Assembly (NCBI RefSeq): GCF_900187605.1
Contig: NZ_FYEA01000001.1
Span: 620,001 to 684,000 of the forward strand
Origin: Pseudomonas sp. Irchel 3H7
GTDB taxonomy: Bacteria; Pseudomonadota; Gammaproteobacteria; Pseudomonadales; Pseudomonadaceae
Direction: 5' to 3'
DNA: 64,000 bases
Made by a program: the position numbers and the translations under genes. Each line of letters starts with the position of its first letter. Position 1 is the stretch's first letter. Of this stretch, positions 34,523-43,445 are shown one piece after another. Below the pieces are notes generated by a model, which did not search any database, had not been told where the DNA came from, and was given only the letters and a program-made list of their open reading frames with translations.

Positions 34523-36341
34523 GCATCACCTGGAACGACAAAGCCCGATCGACGCCCACGGCATCATCGGCGACATGCGCAGTGCGGCACTGATCAACGA
34601 CCGTGGCAGCGTGGATTTTTTCTGCTGGCCGGAGTTCGACAGCCCGTCGATTTTCTGTTCGTTGCTGGACACCCCCGACGCGGGGATTTTTCAGTTGGCG
34701 CCGGACCTGCCCGATGCCCGCCGCGAGCAGATTTACCTGCCAGACACCAATGTTCTGCAAACCCGCTGGCTGAGTGAGCGCGCGGTAGTCGAGGTCACCG
34801 ACCTGCTGCCGATCGCCGATAACGCAGACGATTTGCCGTTGCTGATGCGCCGGGTGCGCGTGGTCAGCGGTGAAGCGACCTTCCACGTGCGTTGCGCGGT
34901 GCGCCATGACTATGCCCGCGCCGCCACCCGCGCGCGGATGGACCAGCAAGCAGTGATCTTCAGTGCCGATGGCCAGCCATCGATGCGGCTGACCTCGGAT
35001 CAACCACTGCACATCGAGACCGACGCAGCGGTAACCTCATTTACCTTGAAACAGGATCAGACAGCCGCGTTTCTGCTCGGCGGCGAAGACGATCCGCGCT
35101 TCGAGGAAGGCGCTGCGCAATTGTGCATGGAGCGCACGCTGAAGTTCTGGCGCGACTGGCTCGGGCAGTCAATCTATCGTGGACGCTGGCGCGAAATGGT
35201 CAACCGTTCAGCCCTTGCGCTCAAGTTGCTGACCTCGCGCAAACACGGCGCGATTCTCGCCGCCGCCACCTTCGGTCTGCCGGAAACGCCGGGCGGCGAG
35301 CGCAACTGGGATTACCGCTACACGTGGATCCGCGACGCCTCGTTCACGGTGTACGCGTTCATGCGTCTGGGCTTTGTCGGCGAAGCCAACGACTACATGG
35401 GCTGGCTGCGCGGACGGGTCAGCGATTGCCACGGGCAACCGATGAAACTGAATATTTTGTACGCCATTGACGGGCAACAGGAATTGCCGGAAACCGAACT
35501 GACCCATCTGTCCGGACACGGCGGCGCGCAACCGGTGCGCATCGGCAATGGCGCGTACGATCAGATCCAGCTCGACATCTTCGGCGAACTGATGGACGCG
35601 GTGTATCTGGTCAACAAATATGGCGACGCGATTTCCCACGAGGGCTGGCGACACGTGCGTGAAGTGGTCGATCAAGTCTGTGAAACCTGGCAGACCACGG
35701 ACGTCGGCATTTGGGAAATGCGCGGTGAGCAACATCATTTTCTGCACTCGCGGCTGATGTGCTGGGTGGCGCTGGACCGGGCCATTCGCCTGGCTTCGAA
35801 GCGCTCGCTGCCGGCCCCGTTTGCGCAATGGGACAAGACCCGGCAGGCGATTTACGCCGACATCTGGGACAACTTCTGGAACGAGGAGCGCGGGCATTTC
35901 GTCCAGTACAAGGGCGGCACGGCGCTGGATGGCTCGATGTTGTTGATGCCGCTGGTGCGTTTCGTCAGCGCCAAGGATCCGCGTTGGCTCGCGACCCTCG
36001 CGGCCATCGAAAAGACCCTGGTGCGCGACGGCATGGTTTACCGCTATCGCAATGACGACAGCAATATCGATGGCCTGGCCGGCACCGAAGGCGCCTTCGC
36101 TGCGTGCTCGTTCTGGTATGTCGAATGCCTGGCTCGCGCGGGGCAGGTTGAAAAAGCCCATCTGGAGTTTGAGCAATTGCTGCGCTATGCCAATCCGCTG
36201 GGCCTTTACGCCGAAGAGTTCGACGCCCATGGCCGGCACTTGGGCAATACCCCACAGGCATTGACGCATCTGGCGTTGATCAGCGCGGCGAGTTTTCTGG
36301 ATCGGCGTTTGAGCGGGGAAAAGAGTGAGTGGCAGCCTTGA
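34515..36341 (+). CDS. Glycoside hydrolase family 15 protein (glucoamylase/trehalase-like)
   Basis: 608 residues, the usual length of bacterial GH15 enzymes with an N-terminal beta-sandwich (about 1-210) and an (alpha/alpha)6 catalytic domain (about 215-595). Signature segments are DYRYTWIRDASF (about 265) and GIWEMRGEQHHF (about 398), which holds the likely general-acid Glu; a second conserved block, YRNDDSNIDGLAGTEGAF, lies near 510. No signal peptide, so cytoplasmic. The family includes glucoamylase, glucodextranase and trehalase, and I cannot choose between them. ATG at 34515 lies inside the end of the SDR gene. A perfect stem-loop about 90 bases after the stop may end transcription. Confidence 0.9.
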   Translation: MAEHHLERQSPIDAHGIIGDMRSAALINDRGSVDFFCWPEFDSPSIFCSLLDTPDAGIFQLAPDLPDARREQIYLPDTNVLQTRWLSERAVVEVTDLLPIADNADDLPLLMRRVRVVSGEATFHVRCAVRHDYARAATRARMDQQAVIFSADGQPSMRLTSDQPLHIETDAAVTSFTLKQDQTAAFLLGGEDDPRFEEGAAQLCMERTLKFWRDWLGQSIYRGRWREMVNRSALALKLLTSRKHGAILAAATFGLPETPGGERNWDYRYTWIRDASFTVYAFMRLGFVGEANDYMGWLRGRVSDCHGQPMKLNILYAIDGQQELPETELTHLSGHGGAQPVRIGNGAYDQIQLDIFGELMDAVYLVNKYGDAISHEGWRHVREVVDQVCETWQTTDVGIWEMRGEQHHFLHSRLMCWVALDRAIRLASKRSLPAPFAQWDKTRQAIYADIWDNFWNEERGHFVQYKGGTALDGSMLLMPLVRFVSAKDPRWLATLAAIEKTLVRDGMVYRYRNDDSNIDGLAGTEGAFAACSFWYVECLARAGQVEKAHLEFEQLLRYANPLGLYAEEFDAHGRHLGNTPQALTHLALISAASFLDRRLSGEKSEWQP

Positions 36342-36429
36342 ACTCGTCCGATTCTTCGTCAGCGTCTGTCAGATAAATCGCATTTTAAACGCCTCTTGTG
36401 GGAAGCCGGCCTACACGCCACACACATCA

Positions 36430-36454
36430 CCCAGCGCCGAGTTTCGGCGCTGGG
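36430..36454. terminator. Perfect 11-bp stem-loop after the GH15 gene
   Basis: cccagcgccga, loop gtt, tcggcgctggg. No T-run follows, so it may be a weak terminator or part of a repeat. It lies in a 311-base stretch (36342-36652) in which I see no other feature. Confidence 0.45.
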
Positions 36455-36652
36455 CCTTGCAGCGGTTACCTGCGGCGACACTTTGTGTAAATCAATGCCC
36501 GCAAAAAACTCACAAACACCACGCCAAGCTCCCCTCGTAACTTGCACTTACACCCCGAAATACCTTGTTGCCAGCGGTTACATCCGCCCCTACCATCCAC
36601 CGCAACGGGCACAGCGGAGCTGTCCAACAAAACCCGAATTCAAGGAACCAGA

Positions 36653-37042
36653 ATGAGCCAGCACGTCCAGCGCAACATCGCCGCCCCTCTTCGCACGGGC
36701 CTGACCCGCACCCAGCTCTGGGAAGCTGCCGACCAGGGTCTGATCAAATGCTGGGAAGTCGGCCGACAGCGCGCCGCGCGTTTCCCCCATATCGCCCAAC
36801 AGTGCCTCGACGGTGAACTGCCGGTGCTCGGCTGGAAAGGTGGCGTGAGTCGCAGCCTGAAAAAGCTCGAAAAATACGGCTCGCTGAAATACCTGGCGCA
36901 GTGGCAAGGCTTGCGCGGCGAGGATCTGAATATTGATTTGAGTGAAGAGCGTTCGCTGACGTGCTCGCGGACGAAGATGGTGGTGACGTTTACCCCGGAC
37001 CGGACGAAGTACTTTAATCAGATGGCGGAAGCCGAGGCTTAG
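36653..37042 (+). CDS. Conserved hypothetical protein, 129 residues
   Basis: The ATG at 36653 (MSQHVQRN) has AAGGA upstream; a longer ORF from 36542 lacks a site. The protein is hydrophilic and mixed-charge, with no signal peptide or membrane segment. The segment LTRTQLWEAADQGLIKCWEVG looks like a short helical, possibly DNA-contacting unit. The rest is rich in Lys/Arg (KKLEKYGSLKY; CSRTKMVVTFTPDRTKY). I do not recognise a family. Codon use looks native. It converges with the lipoprotein gene and overlaps its 3' end by 29 bases. Confidence 0.7.
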   Translation: MSQHVQRNIAAPLRTGLTRTQLWEAADQGLIKCWEVGRQRAARFPHIAQQCLDGELPVLGWKGGVSRSLKKLEKYGSLKYLAQWQGLRGEDLNIDLSEERSLTCSRTKMVVTFTPDRTKYFNQMAEAEA

Positions 37043-37646
37043 CCGTACGGAAGTCCGCTCGGTAGCAATCCGGGAACAGCGCGCAGACGCCGTACTGGGC
37101 ATCCAGATCGGCCATGTGCTGGTAAAACTGCTCAATTTCCCAGAACGTCTCATCCGCGACGGTGATCAAGTAGAAGTAACTGAGTTGATGATCATTGGGC
37201 AGCACCAGCGCAAACTCTGGCAGCGCGTCCATCCTCGGCGCATTGGCCAGCGCCGTGAGCATAGGTGTCGGCGCCTGGGACAACTGTTCGAAGTACTTCT
37301 CTTTATAAGCCGCCAGGCCGATAGCTTCGCCCTTGGCCCTGGCATCGATCAGTTGCGCCAGGTTGGCGCGGCGCTGCTGCCAGTACGCGGCTGGCAGGTC
37401 GACATACATTTGTTGTTTATGCTTGGCCACTGCCTCATCTGCAGAGATTTGGCGTTTTGGTTCGCCCGGCTCGGCGGCGGCGCGTGCGTCGAGTTCCTTG
37501 AACGACAGCATGATCGTCGACTTGGCAAACATGCGCTCCATCAGTTCACGGCGTTGCGGGGTGTCCGGCAGTGACGGTGGCGGTGAAGCGCAACCAGCCA
37601 GCATCGCGACGAATACCAGCAGAGCAAGCAGCGATTTGAGTGACAT
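37014..37646 (-). CDS. Hypothetical lipoprotein
   Basis: 210 residues. A signal peptide with lipobox LAGC (Cys at residue 19) predicts a lipid-anchored, probably periplasmic or outer-membrane protein. The mature part is mostly helical and charged, with no recognised catalytic motif; near the C-terminus two Cys (GVCALFPDCY) could form a disulfide. ATG at 37646 follows AAGGA with eight-base spacing. Monocistronic; the 3' end overlaps the convergent hypothetical gene. Confidence 0.8.
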   Translation of the reverse strand: MSLKSLLALLVFVAMLAGCASPPPSLPDTPQRRELMERMFAKSTIMLSFKELDARAAAEPGEPKRQISADEAVAKHKQQMYVDLPAAYWQQRRANLAQLIDARAKGEAIGLAAYKEKYFEQLSQAPTPMLTALANAPRMDALPEFALVLPNDHQLSYFYLITVADETFWEIEQFYQHMADLDAQYGVCALFPDCYRADFRTAKPRLPPSD

Positions 37647-37722
37647 GCATCGTCCTTGAAGTCGGTCGGCAGAATAAGCTGTGCAGTCTATCTGAACCCG
37701 GAGAGAGCCCCGCCGGAAATGC

Positions 37723-38706
37723 TCAAGGCATTACCGGATCTACTGCAGTGCTGAGCGAAAACCGCTCGCGATACGCCTGCGGCGTCACGCCAATCGCCCG
37801 TAGAAAGCTACGGCGCAAGGTTTCTTCACTGCCAAATCCGCAATTGGCCGCGATCCGTTTCACCGGCAGGCCGGTGTCGCTGAGCAAGCGCCGCGCCGTC
37901 TCGACACGGATCAGTTCAATCGCCCGCGCCGGGGTCTGGCCGGTGTCGGCACGATAATGGCGGACGAAACTGCGTTCGCTCATGCCCGCCTGCTCGGCAA
38001 GGGTCGGCACGCCAAGATCGCAGGTCAGGTTTTCGGCGATCCACGCGTGCAGTTCATCAAACCGATTGCCCTGATTCTGCAGTGACAGGGTCACGCTGAA
38101 CTGCGATTGCCCACCGGGGCGCTTGAGGAACACCACCAGATGGCGGGCGACGTCCAGCGCGATGTCGCTGCCCAGATCTTCTTCGACCATCGCCAGAGCC
38201 AAGTCGATGCCGGCGGTGACACCTGCCGAGGTCCAGACCGGGCCGTCGTTGATGAAGATCGGATTGGCCTCGACTTGCAGTTTTGGGTGCTGCTGCGCCA
38301 GTTGTTCGCAGCGGGTCCAGTGGGTGACGACTCGGCGACCGTCGAGCCAGCCGCTGGCAGCCAGCAAAAACGCGCCGGTGCAGACCGAGGCCACGCGTCG
38401 ACATTTGGCGGCGTGTTCGCGCACCCAATCCACCAGCGCCATGTCTTCAGCCGCCGGATAGATGCCCCAGCCGCCGGCGATGATCAACGTATCGCTGGGC
38501 GCTTCGGGCAACGGTTCGGCCAACACCGCCAGACCAGCCGACGACATCACCGCCCCGCCGCCGCTGGCAATCACGCTCGGCGCATACGGAATGGGCAAAC
38601 GGCGCTGACGGGCGATGTCGTTGGCCGAAGCGAACACCTGCAATGGCCCGGTGACGTCGAGAATCTGCATGTTGGCAAACGCGAGTACGTGGATGGCTTT
38701 GGGCAT
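37723..38706 (-). CDS. GlxA-family AraC-type regulator with DJ-1/PfpI domain
   Basis: 327 residues. The N-terminal half (about 1-170) is a DJ-1/PfpI-type domain (LAFANMQILDVTGPLQVF; nucleophile elbow ASVCTGAFLLA near residue 110). The C-terminal part (about 220-320) is an AraC helix-turn-helix pair (LAEQAGMSERSFVRHYRADT; FGSEETLRRSFLRAIGVTPQAYRERF). Such proteins sense a small molecule and activate a neighbouring gene. It is divergent, by 89 bases, from a DJ-1 enzyme of the isonitrile hydratase type, and a pair of direct repeats lies in the gap. Regulation of that neighbour is inferred. Confidence 0.9.
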   Translation of the reverse strand: MPKAIHVLAFANMQILDVTGPLQVFASANDIARQRRLPIPYAPSVIASGGGAVMSSAGLAVLAEPLPEAPSDTLIIAGGWGIYPAAEDMALVDWVREHAAKCRRVASVCTGAFLLAASGWLDGRRVVTHWTRCEQLAQQHPKLQVEANPIFINDGPVWTSAGVTAGIDLALAMVEEDLGSDIALDVARHLVVFLKRPGGQSQFSVTLSLQNQGNRFDELHAWIAENLTCDLGVPTLAEQAGMSERSFVRHYRADTGQTPARAIELIRVETARRLLSDTGLPVKRIAANCGFGSEETLRRSFLRAIGVTPQAYRERFSLSTAVDPVMP

Positions 38707-38735
38707 TTGGCGTAATTCGTGGGGTGATTGGCGTA
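38707..38735. promoter_or_regulatory. Direct repeats, candidate AraC-type operator
   Basis: TTGGCGTA at 38707-38714 and again at 38728-38735. The repeats are 21 bases apart (two helical turns), the spacing expected for an AraC-family dimer. They sit in the gap between the GlxA-type regulator and the DJ-1 enzyme, directly at the regulator's start codon. Confidence 0.5.
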
Positions 38736-38795
38736 TGCGCCAGAACCTACGCGCCTACAGTGAAGCCGTCCACCCCTTTTCATGGAGCAAGAACA

Positions 38796-39482
38796 ATGAC
38801 GCTGCAGATCGGTTTTCTATTGTTTCCGCAGGTTCAGCAACTCGACCTGACCGGGCCGTACGACGTGCTCGCCTCGTTGCCGGGCGTGCAGGTGCATCTG
38901 ATCTGGAAGGATCTGATGCCGGTCACCGCCAGCACCGGCCTGCTGCTGAAACCGACCATCACGTTTGAGGATTGTCCCAATCTGGATGTGATCTGTGTGC
39001 CCGGCGGTGGTGGCGTTGGGGCGTTGATGGAAGACCTAGTGACGCTGGACTTCATCAAGCGTCAGGCTGCTCAGGCGAAGTACGTGACATCGGTGTGCAC
39101 CGGCTCGCTGGTGCTCGGCGCGGCAGGCCTGCTGCAAGGCAAACGCGCGACCACGCATTGGGCGTATCACGATCTGCTGCCGACACTGGGCGCGATTGCA
39201 GCGAAGGATCGGGTGGTGCGTGACGGCAATCTGTTTACCGGCGGTGGGATTACGGCGGGGATCGATTTTGCCTTGGTGTTGGCGGCTGAGTTGGTGGATG
39301 CCGACACCGCGCAACTGATCCAGTTGCAACTGGAATATGCGCCGGCGCCGCCGTTCAACGCGGGCAGCCCGGAGACTGCGCCGGGGGCGATTGTCGATGA
39401 GGCCCGTTTGCGCGCCGCGCCATCGCTGAAGCTGCGCACGGAAATCACCGAGCGTGTGGCCGCGAAACTTAACCTGCACTGA
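38796..39482 (+). CDS. inhA: DJ-1/PfpI family protein, isonitrile hydratase-like
   Basis: 228 residues from the ATG at 38796 (GGAG six bases upstream). Strongly reminiscent of Pseudomonas putida isonitrile hydratase InhA, from memory: GFLLFPQVQQLDLTGPYDVL at the start, VICVPGGGGVGALMED, nucleophile Cys in VTSVCTGSLVLGAAGLL (about residue 102), THWAYHDLL, and LFTGGGITAGIDFAL. InhA adds water to isonitriles to give N-substituted formamides. The close overall match suggests the same family; substrate identity is inferred. It is divergently transcribed from an AraC/DJ-1 regulator. The closely related DJ-1 domain in that regulator could bind the same kind of ligand. Confidence 0.82.
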   Translation: MTLQIGFLLFPQVQQLDLTGPYDVLASLPGVQVHLIWKDLMPVTASTGLLLKPTITFEDCPNLDVICVPGGGGVGALMEDLVTLDFIKRQAAQAKYVTSVCTGSLVLGAAGLLQGKRATTHWAYHDLLPTLGAIAAKDRVVRDGNLFTGGGITAGIDFALVLAAELVDADTAQLIQLQLEYAPAPPFNAGSPETAPGAIVDEARLRAAPSLKLRTEITERVAAKLNLH

Positions 39483-39501
39483 TTCCCAGCCATCCACAAA
39501 A

Positions 39502-39597
39502 CCCTGTGGGAGCTGGCTTGCCAGCGATAGCGGTGTACCAGTCGATGAAGATGTCGGCTGTGCAGGCCTCATCGCTGGCAAGCCAGCTCCCACAGGG
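39502..39597. repeat. REP doublet
   Basis: Arms begin ccctgtgggagctggcttgc and its reverse complement (27 bases each), spaced by 42 bases. This is the tgtgggagctggcttgcc type of Pseudomonas REP and a different sequence class from the copies at 33.6 and 61.6 kb. Confidence 0.85.
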
Positions 39598-39713
39598 GAC
39601 CAGTGTTGGTCACAGGTTCGCGCACTGTCCCGGTTTGCCACCACACCTTCACTTGTCCCCACGCCCCCACCCGTGTAGAAAGCCCTTCCACAAAATTTGC
39701 ACAGGGACTTTCG

Positions 39714-40505
39714 ATGAAGGCTTTGCCATGGCTCTATCTGGCGCTTCTCAGCCTCGGTTACGGATGGGCGCTGAGTTACGGTCACCTTGGCTGGCTGGCG
39801 TTGATTTCCGTTGGCCTGCTGGTATTCGCAGGCTTTGCCGTGCGCCAACAACAGGTGCCGGTCGCACGTTTTCTCGGTCATGGCCTGTTTATCGTGCTGG
39901 CTTTGGCGCTGGCCCTGCATTGGCTGCCGGGTTTCGCCAACGGTCGCGCCATCAACCCGCAGCGCTTCACCGACAACGCCGTGCCGTTTTCGATGTACCT
40001 GAATCTCGACAAACCACTGATTGGCTTCTGGCTGTTGCTGGTCTGCCCGTGGATTGTCGGGCGACGTTCGTTGCGCCTGAGCGTGTACGCCACCGCCCTC
40101 GCCCTGACGCTGAGCGCAGTTCTGGCCCTTGGCGGTGCGCTGTTGCTGGGTGTGATTGCCTGGGCGCCGAAGTGGCCGGATCAGGCGTGGCTGTGGGTGC
40201 TGAACAACCTGCTGCTGGTGACTTTGGTCGAGGAAGCGCTGTTTCGCGGCTATATACAGGGCGGCCTCAGCCAGCGCTTCAAACACCTGCCGTACGGTGA
40301 AAACCTCGCCCTGCTGCTGGCCTCGCTGCTGTTTGGTCTGGTGCATGCCGGCGCAGGCTGGACGTGGGTGTTGCTGGCGGGTCTGGCGGGTGTCGGCTAT
40401 GGTCTGGCCTACCGTTTTGGCGGGCTCGGCGCGGCGATCGCCACGCATTTCGGCCTGAACCTGCTGCATTTCGGTTTGTTCACCTATCCGATGCTCGCTG
40501 GCTGA
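39714..40505 (+). CDS. CPBP (CAAX-type) intramembrane metalloprotease
   Basis: 263 residues, almost entirely hydrophobic with about eight membrane segments. The ABI/CPBP motifs are present: EEALFRG (about residue 174), FGLVHAG (about 208) and ATHFGLNLLHF (about 245), supplying the Glu and His ligands of the metal site. Members act as membrane proteases or in bacteriocin immunity; the substrate here is unknown. The ATG at 39714 (MKALPW) is chosen over longer starts because the upstream part is not hydrophobic and overlaps a REP element. Confidence 0.85.
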   Translation: MKALPWLYLALLSLGYGWALSYGHLGWLALISVGLLVFAGFAVRQQQVPVARFLGHGLFIVLALALALHWLPGFANGRAINPQRFTDNAVPFSMYLNLDKPLIGFWLLLVCPWIVGRRSLRLSVYATALALTLSAVLALGGALLLGVIAWAPKWPDQAWLWVLNNLLLVTLVEEALFRGYIQGGLSQRFKHLPYGENLALLLASLLFGLVHAGAGWTWVLLAGLAGVGYGLAYRFGGLGAAIATHFGLNLLHFGLFTYPMLAG

Positions 40506-40607
40506 AGCAAGCGCCGTTTTGCGACGCTGTGCTGATTATTGAAAAAAAATTTCAATAAAAAGCTGTCACCGCCGACAACCTTTCAAAGCCTTGCGGATTG
40601 AAAAACC

Positions 40608-42173
40608 ATGCGTAACAACCAGCCCATTACACAACGCGAACGGACTTTCCCGGCTCAGCAGCGGTTGATCTCCACAACCGACGCCAAGGGCGTGATCACC
40701 TACTGCAACGACGCCTTCGTCGAGATCAGCGGGTTTTCGCGTGAAGAACTGATCCGTGCGCCGCACAACCTGGTCCGTCACCCCGACGTCCCGGCGGCGG
40801 TGTTTTCGCACATGTGGGGCACACTGAAACAAGGCTTGCCATGGATGGGCATTGTCAAGAATCGCTGCAAGACCGGTGACCATTACTGGGTTAACGCCTA
40901 TGTAACACCGGTGTTCGACGGCAATCAGGTAGTCGGTTACGAGTCGGTGCGGATCAAACCCACCGCCGAACAGATCCACCGTGCCGAAGCGCTCTACCAA
41001 CGCATCAACCAAGGCAAGTCGGCGATCCCTTCCAGCGACAAATGGCTGCCGGTGCTGCAAGACTGGCTGCCGTTCATTCTGGTCAGCCAACTGAGCTTCG
41101 TGATCGGCGCGACCCTGAACTCGCAGTGGGGCTTCGCCCTCGCCGCCGGTCTTTCGGTGCCGCTGGGTCTTATGGGCCTGCAATGGCAGCAACGCGGGCT
41201 CAAGCGCCTGCTACGTCTGGCCGAACAGACCACCTCTGACCCGCTGATCGCGCAGATGTACACCGACAGCCGTGGCGCCCAGGCGCGTCTGGAAATGTCG
41301 ATTCTCAGCCAGGAAGCACGCCTGAAAACCTGCCTGACCCGACTGCAGGACACCGCCGAACACCTGACCGATCAGGCCAAGCAATCCGACCGACTGGCAC
41401 ACAGCAGCTCGACCGGCCTGGAACGTCAACGCGTGGAAACTGAACAAGTGGCCACCGCCGTCAACCAGATGGCCGCGACCACTCAGGAAGTGGCGAGCCA
41501 CGTGCAGCGCACCGCTGACGCGACTCAAGAAGCCAATCGCCTGACCGGTCGCGGTCGTGACATCGCTGGCGAAACCCGCGAAGCCATTCAGCGTTTGTCT
41601 GTGGTCGTCGGCGAAACCGGCCTGACCGTGACCCAACTGGCCAAGGACAGCGACGAAATCGGAGGCGTGGTCGATGTGATCAAAGGCATCGCCGACCAGA
41701 CCAACCTACTGGCACTGAACGCTGCGATCGAAGCCGCGCGTGCCGGTGAGATGGGCCGTGGCTTTGCCGTGGTGGCTGACGAAGTGCGTCAACTGGCGCA
41801 ACGCACCAGCGAATCGACCGGGCAGATTCATGCCCTGATCGCCAAGTTGCAGCAGACGGCTTCGAGTGCCGTGCAAACCATGGAAGCCGGGCATCGTCAG
41901 GCTGAAGAAGGTGTGGCGCGAGTGCTGGAAGCGGATCAGGCGTTGGTCGGGATCAGTGAAGCGGTGGCCAACATCACCGACATGACCACGCAGATTGCTG
42001 CGGCGACGGAAGAGCAAAGTGCGGTGGCTGAAGAGATCAGCCGCAACATCAGCAATATTTCGGAGCTGGCGGATCAGACTTCCGAGCAGGCGCATAACTC
42101 GGCGTTGCTGAGTGAAGAACTGACGAAGACGGCTAACACGCAATACTCGTTGGTGGAGCGGTTTAACCGCTGA
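40608..42173 (+). CDS. aer: Aer-type energy-taxis chemoreceptor (PAS domain plus methyl-accepting signalling domain)
   Basis: 521 residues. A PAS domain spans about 15-115 ([38 protein letters not shown]), as in FAD-binding Aer. A short hydrophobic hairpin follows at about 150-190 ([15 protein letters not shown]...[13 protein letters not shown]), then HAMP-like and methyl-accepting domains with the signalling tip [19 protein letters not shown] near residue 365. There is no periplasmic sensor domain, so it monitors internal redox state. Followed by an intrinsic terminator. In Pseudomonas, Aer receptors guide cells toward favourable oxygen, which fits a region with cbb3 oxidases, although these are 4 kb away and not cotranscribed. 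Confidence 0.92.
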   Translation: MRNNQPITQRERTFPAQQRLISTTDAKGVITYCNDAFVEISGFSREELIRAPHNLVRHPDVPAAVFSHMWGTLKQGLPWMGIVKNRCKTGDHYWVNAYVTPVFDGNQVVGYESVRIKPTAEQIHRAEALYQRINQGKSAIPSSDKWLPVLQDWLPFILVSQLSFVIGATLNSQWGFALAAGLSVPLGLMGLQWQQRGLKRLLRLAEQTTSDPLIAQMYTDSRGAQARLEMSILSQEARLKTCLTRLQDTAEHLTDQAKQSDRLAHSSSTGLERQRVETEQVATAVNQMAATTQEVASHVQRTADATQEANRLTGRGRDIAGETREAIQRLSVVVGETGLTVTQLAKDSDEIGGVVDVIKGIADQTNLLALNAAIEAARAGEMGRGFAVVADEVRQLAQRTSESTGQIHALIAKLQQTASSAVQTMEAGHRQAEEGVARVLEADQALVGISEAVANITDMTTQIAAATEEQSAVAEEISRNISNISELADQTSEQAHNSALLSEELTKTANTQYSLVERFNR

Positions 42174-42189
42174 TTGTTCTAGCAGGATA

Positions 42190-42222
42190 AAAAACCGGAC
42201 AGCGAAAGCTTCCGGTTTTTTA
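42190..42222 (+). terminator. Intrinsic terminator of the chemoreceptor gene
   Basis: aaaaaccgga, 11-base loop, tccggttttt plus T-run, 16 bases after the stop; may work in both directions. Confidence 0.85.
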
Positions 42223-42377
42223 TTACCTGAAAAAAAGAAAAAGGCGAAAACGCACATTCCGCGAACTTTGTCTAGCTGACAACTCTGACAGTAGACAACA
42301 TTCTAACAACTGAATATCTATGAAATACCGCTCGATCAATCGACGGGATACCCCCTACGAGACAGAAGGATTTCATC

Positions 42378-42902
42378 GTGAATTTCAGAGATTTTTATAA
42401 CGAAGACAACACCCCTCAGACAAATAACTTCGAGACAGAGGACAACGAATTTCAGTGGCAGATCGATTCTTTATCCACCGAAGCGCAAAGAACACTATTC
42501 TATAACTCAAGCACGATAACTAATAACTCATGGATATTTTACGGCTCCGTAGGCTCCGTCGATTCAGAGAATCTTTTTGGTTTTATGCTCGCAGTGCCGT
42601 ATATCAACGAAGACATACTGAAAGGCACTTATACACTTGCAACGGGCTTGTACTGTGACCACAGACATTCAATCAATAAGGGCGGACTGAAAGGCTGGCG
42701 AGTTATCCCAGCGGGTGATGCGACATTGAGCATTAAGCTTGATCCTGTACAAGGGACTGTTGAAGGTGAATTCGAAGCGACATTTACAAAAACAAAACCC
42801 GACGACACGCCCGAACAAATAAGACCCAAAGGTACTTTCAATTTAAAGAGAGATGACTTGAAAGCCAAACAGTATTTTGAGGCATTACCGGATACTGTTT
42901 GA
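42378..42902 (+). CDS. Orphan hypothetical protein, AT-rich
   Basis: 174 residues. GTG start at 42378, supported by AGAAGGA seven bases upstream. Clearly richer in A and T than the rest of the window, with codons such as AAA, TTT and ATA that neighbours avoid, suggesting recent acquisition. There is no signal peptide and no membrane segment. The acidic N-terminus (YNEDNTPQTNNFETEDNEF) is followed by a region with beta-strand character (NSWIFYGSV; GDATLSIKLDPVQGTVEGEFEATF) that could form a small beta-sandwich. Cys-His pair CDHRH near residue 95. I do not recognise a family. It is flanked by the chemoreceptor terminator and a REP doublet. Confidence 0.7.
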   Translation: MNFRDFYNEDNTPQTNNFETEDNEFQWQIDSLSTEAQRTLFYNSSTITNNSWIFYGSVGSVDSENLFGFMLAVPYINEDILKGTYTLATGLYCDHRHSINKGGLKGWRVIPAGDATLSIKLDPVQGTVEGEFEATFTKTKPDDTPEQIRPKGTFNLKRDDLKAKQYFEALPDTV

Positions 42903-42966
42903 TGTACCGCAAAGAAATAGCGGGAAGTTGGCCTGTGATTTTTTGGTGTTGTCTGTGATGCCGCTT

Positions 42967-43056
42967 TCGCGAGCAGGCTCACTCCTACATTGGATATGCG
43001 GTGGTCACAGATATGTGCCCGACAACAATCCCCTGTAGGAGTGAGCCTGCTCGCGA
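42967..43056. repeat. REP doublet, first copy
   Basis: Arms start tcgcgagcaggctcactcct and its reverse complement (23 bases each). The whole doublet, including its 44-base spacer, is repeated at 43938-44027, exactly 971 bases away. Confidence 0.85.
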
Positions 43057-43079
43057 TGCGGCCATAACAGCCAGTTAAA

Positions 43080-43445
43080 TTATTGAGGCAACTTCAGCTT
43101 ATCCAGCAGCCGATTGACCAACAGCTCGTTGAGCATGATCACCTGTTGTAGCGCCAGCAACGGTTTGCGCTCCGGGCCGCCGATTGAGTTGGCGATGTTG
43201 CCGGCCATGGCGTGGGCGTATGAAAGCGACTCGCTAGCCTCGACCAGGAGGGTTTCGTCATCCAGCGTGGGGTCGACGAGATAGACGGGGCGAAACTTGG
43301 GCGAGCTTGGTGGAGCACCCAGGGCTTCGGGTCGGAGGTAGTAGTCGAGGGCGCGGTCGGTTGCTTCTTTGATCTTTTGCGGGCTGAGCGCTGGGTCGTG
43401 GGGGATTGGATCAGTGGCTGGAGGGTTGGGCGTGATTTTGAACAT
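43080..43445 (-). CDS. DUF6124-type small protein, copy 1
   Basis: 121 residues, no signal peptide. The C-terminal half is helical (ESLSYAHAMAGNIANSIGG; LALQQVIMLNELLVNRLLDKL) and the N-terminus is Pro-rich (MFKITPNPPATDPIPHDP). It matches the DUF6124 family (earlier DUF3077) that is common in Pseudomonas, often as several paralogues; function unknown. AGGAG lies eight bases before the ATG. It is nearly identical to the gene at 44051-44416, differing mainly in the first 25 residues. A REP doublet lies just past its stop and a long structured leader precedes it. Confidence 0.82.
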   Translation of the reverse strand: MFKITPNPPATDPIPHDPALSPQKIKEATDRALDYYLRPEALGAPPSSPKFRPVYLVDPTLDDETLLVEASESLSYAHAMAGNIANSIGGPERKPLLALQQVIMLNELLVNRLLDKLKLPQ

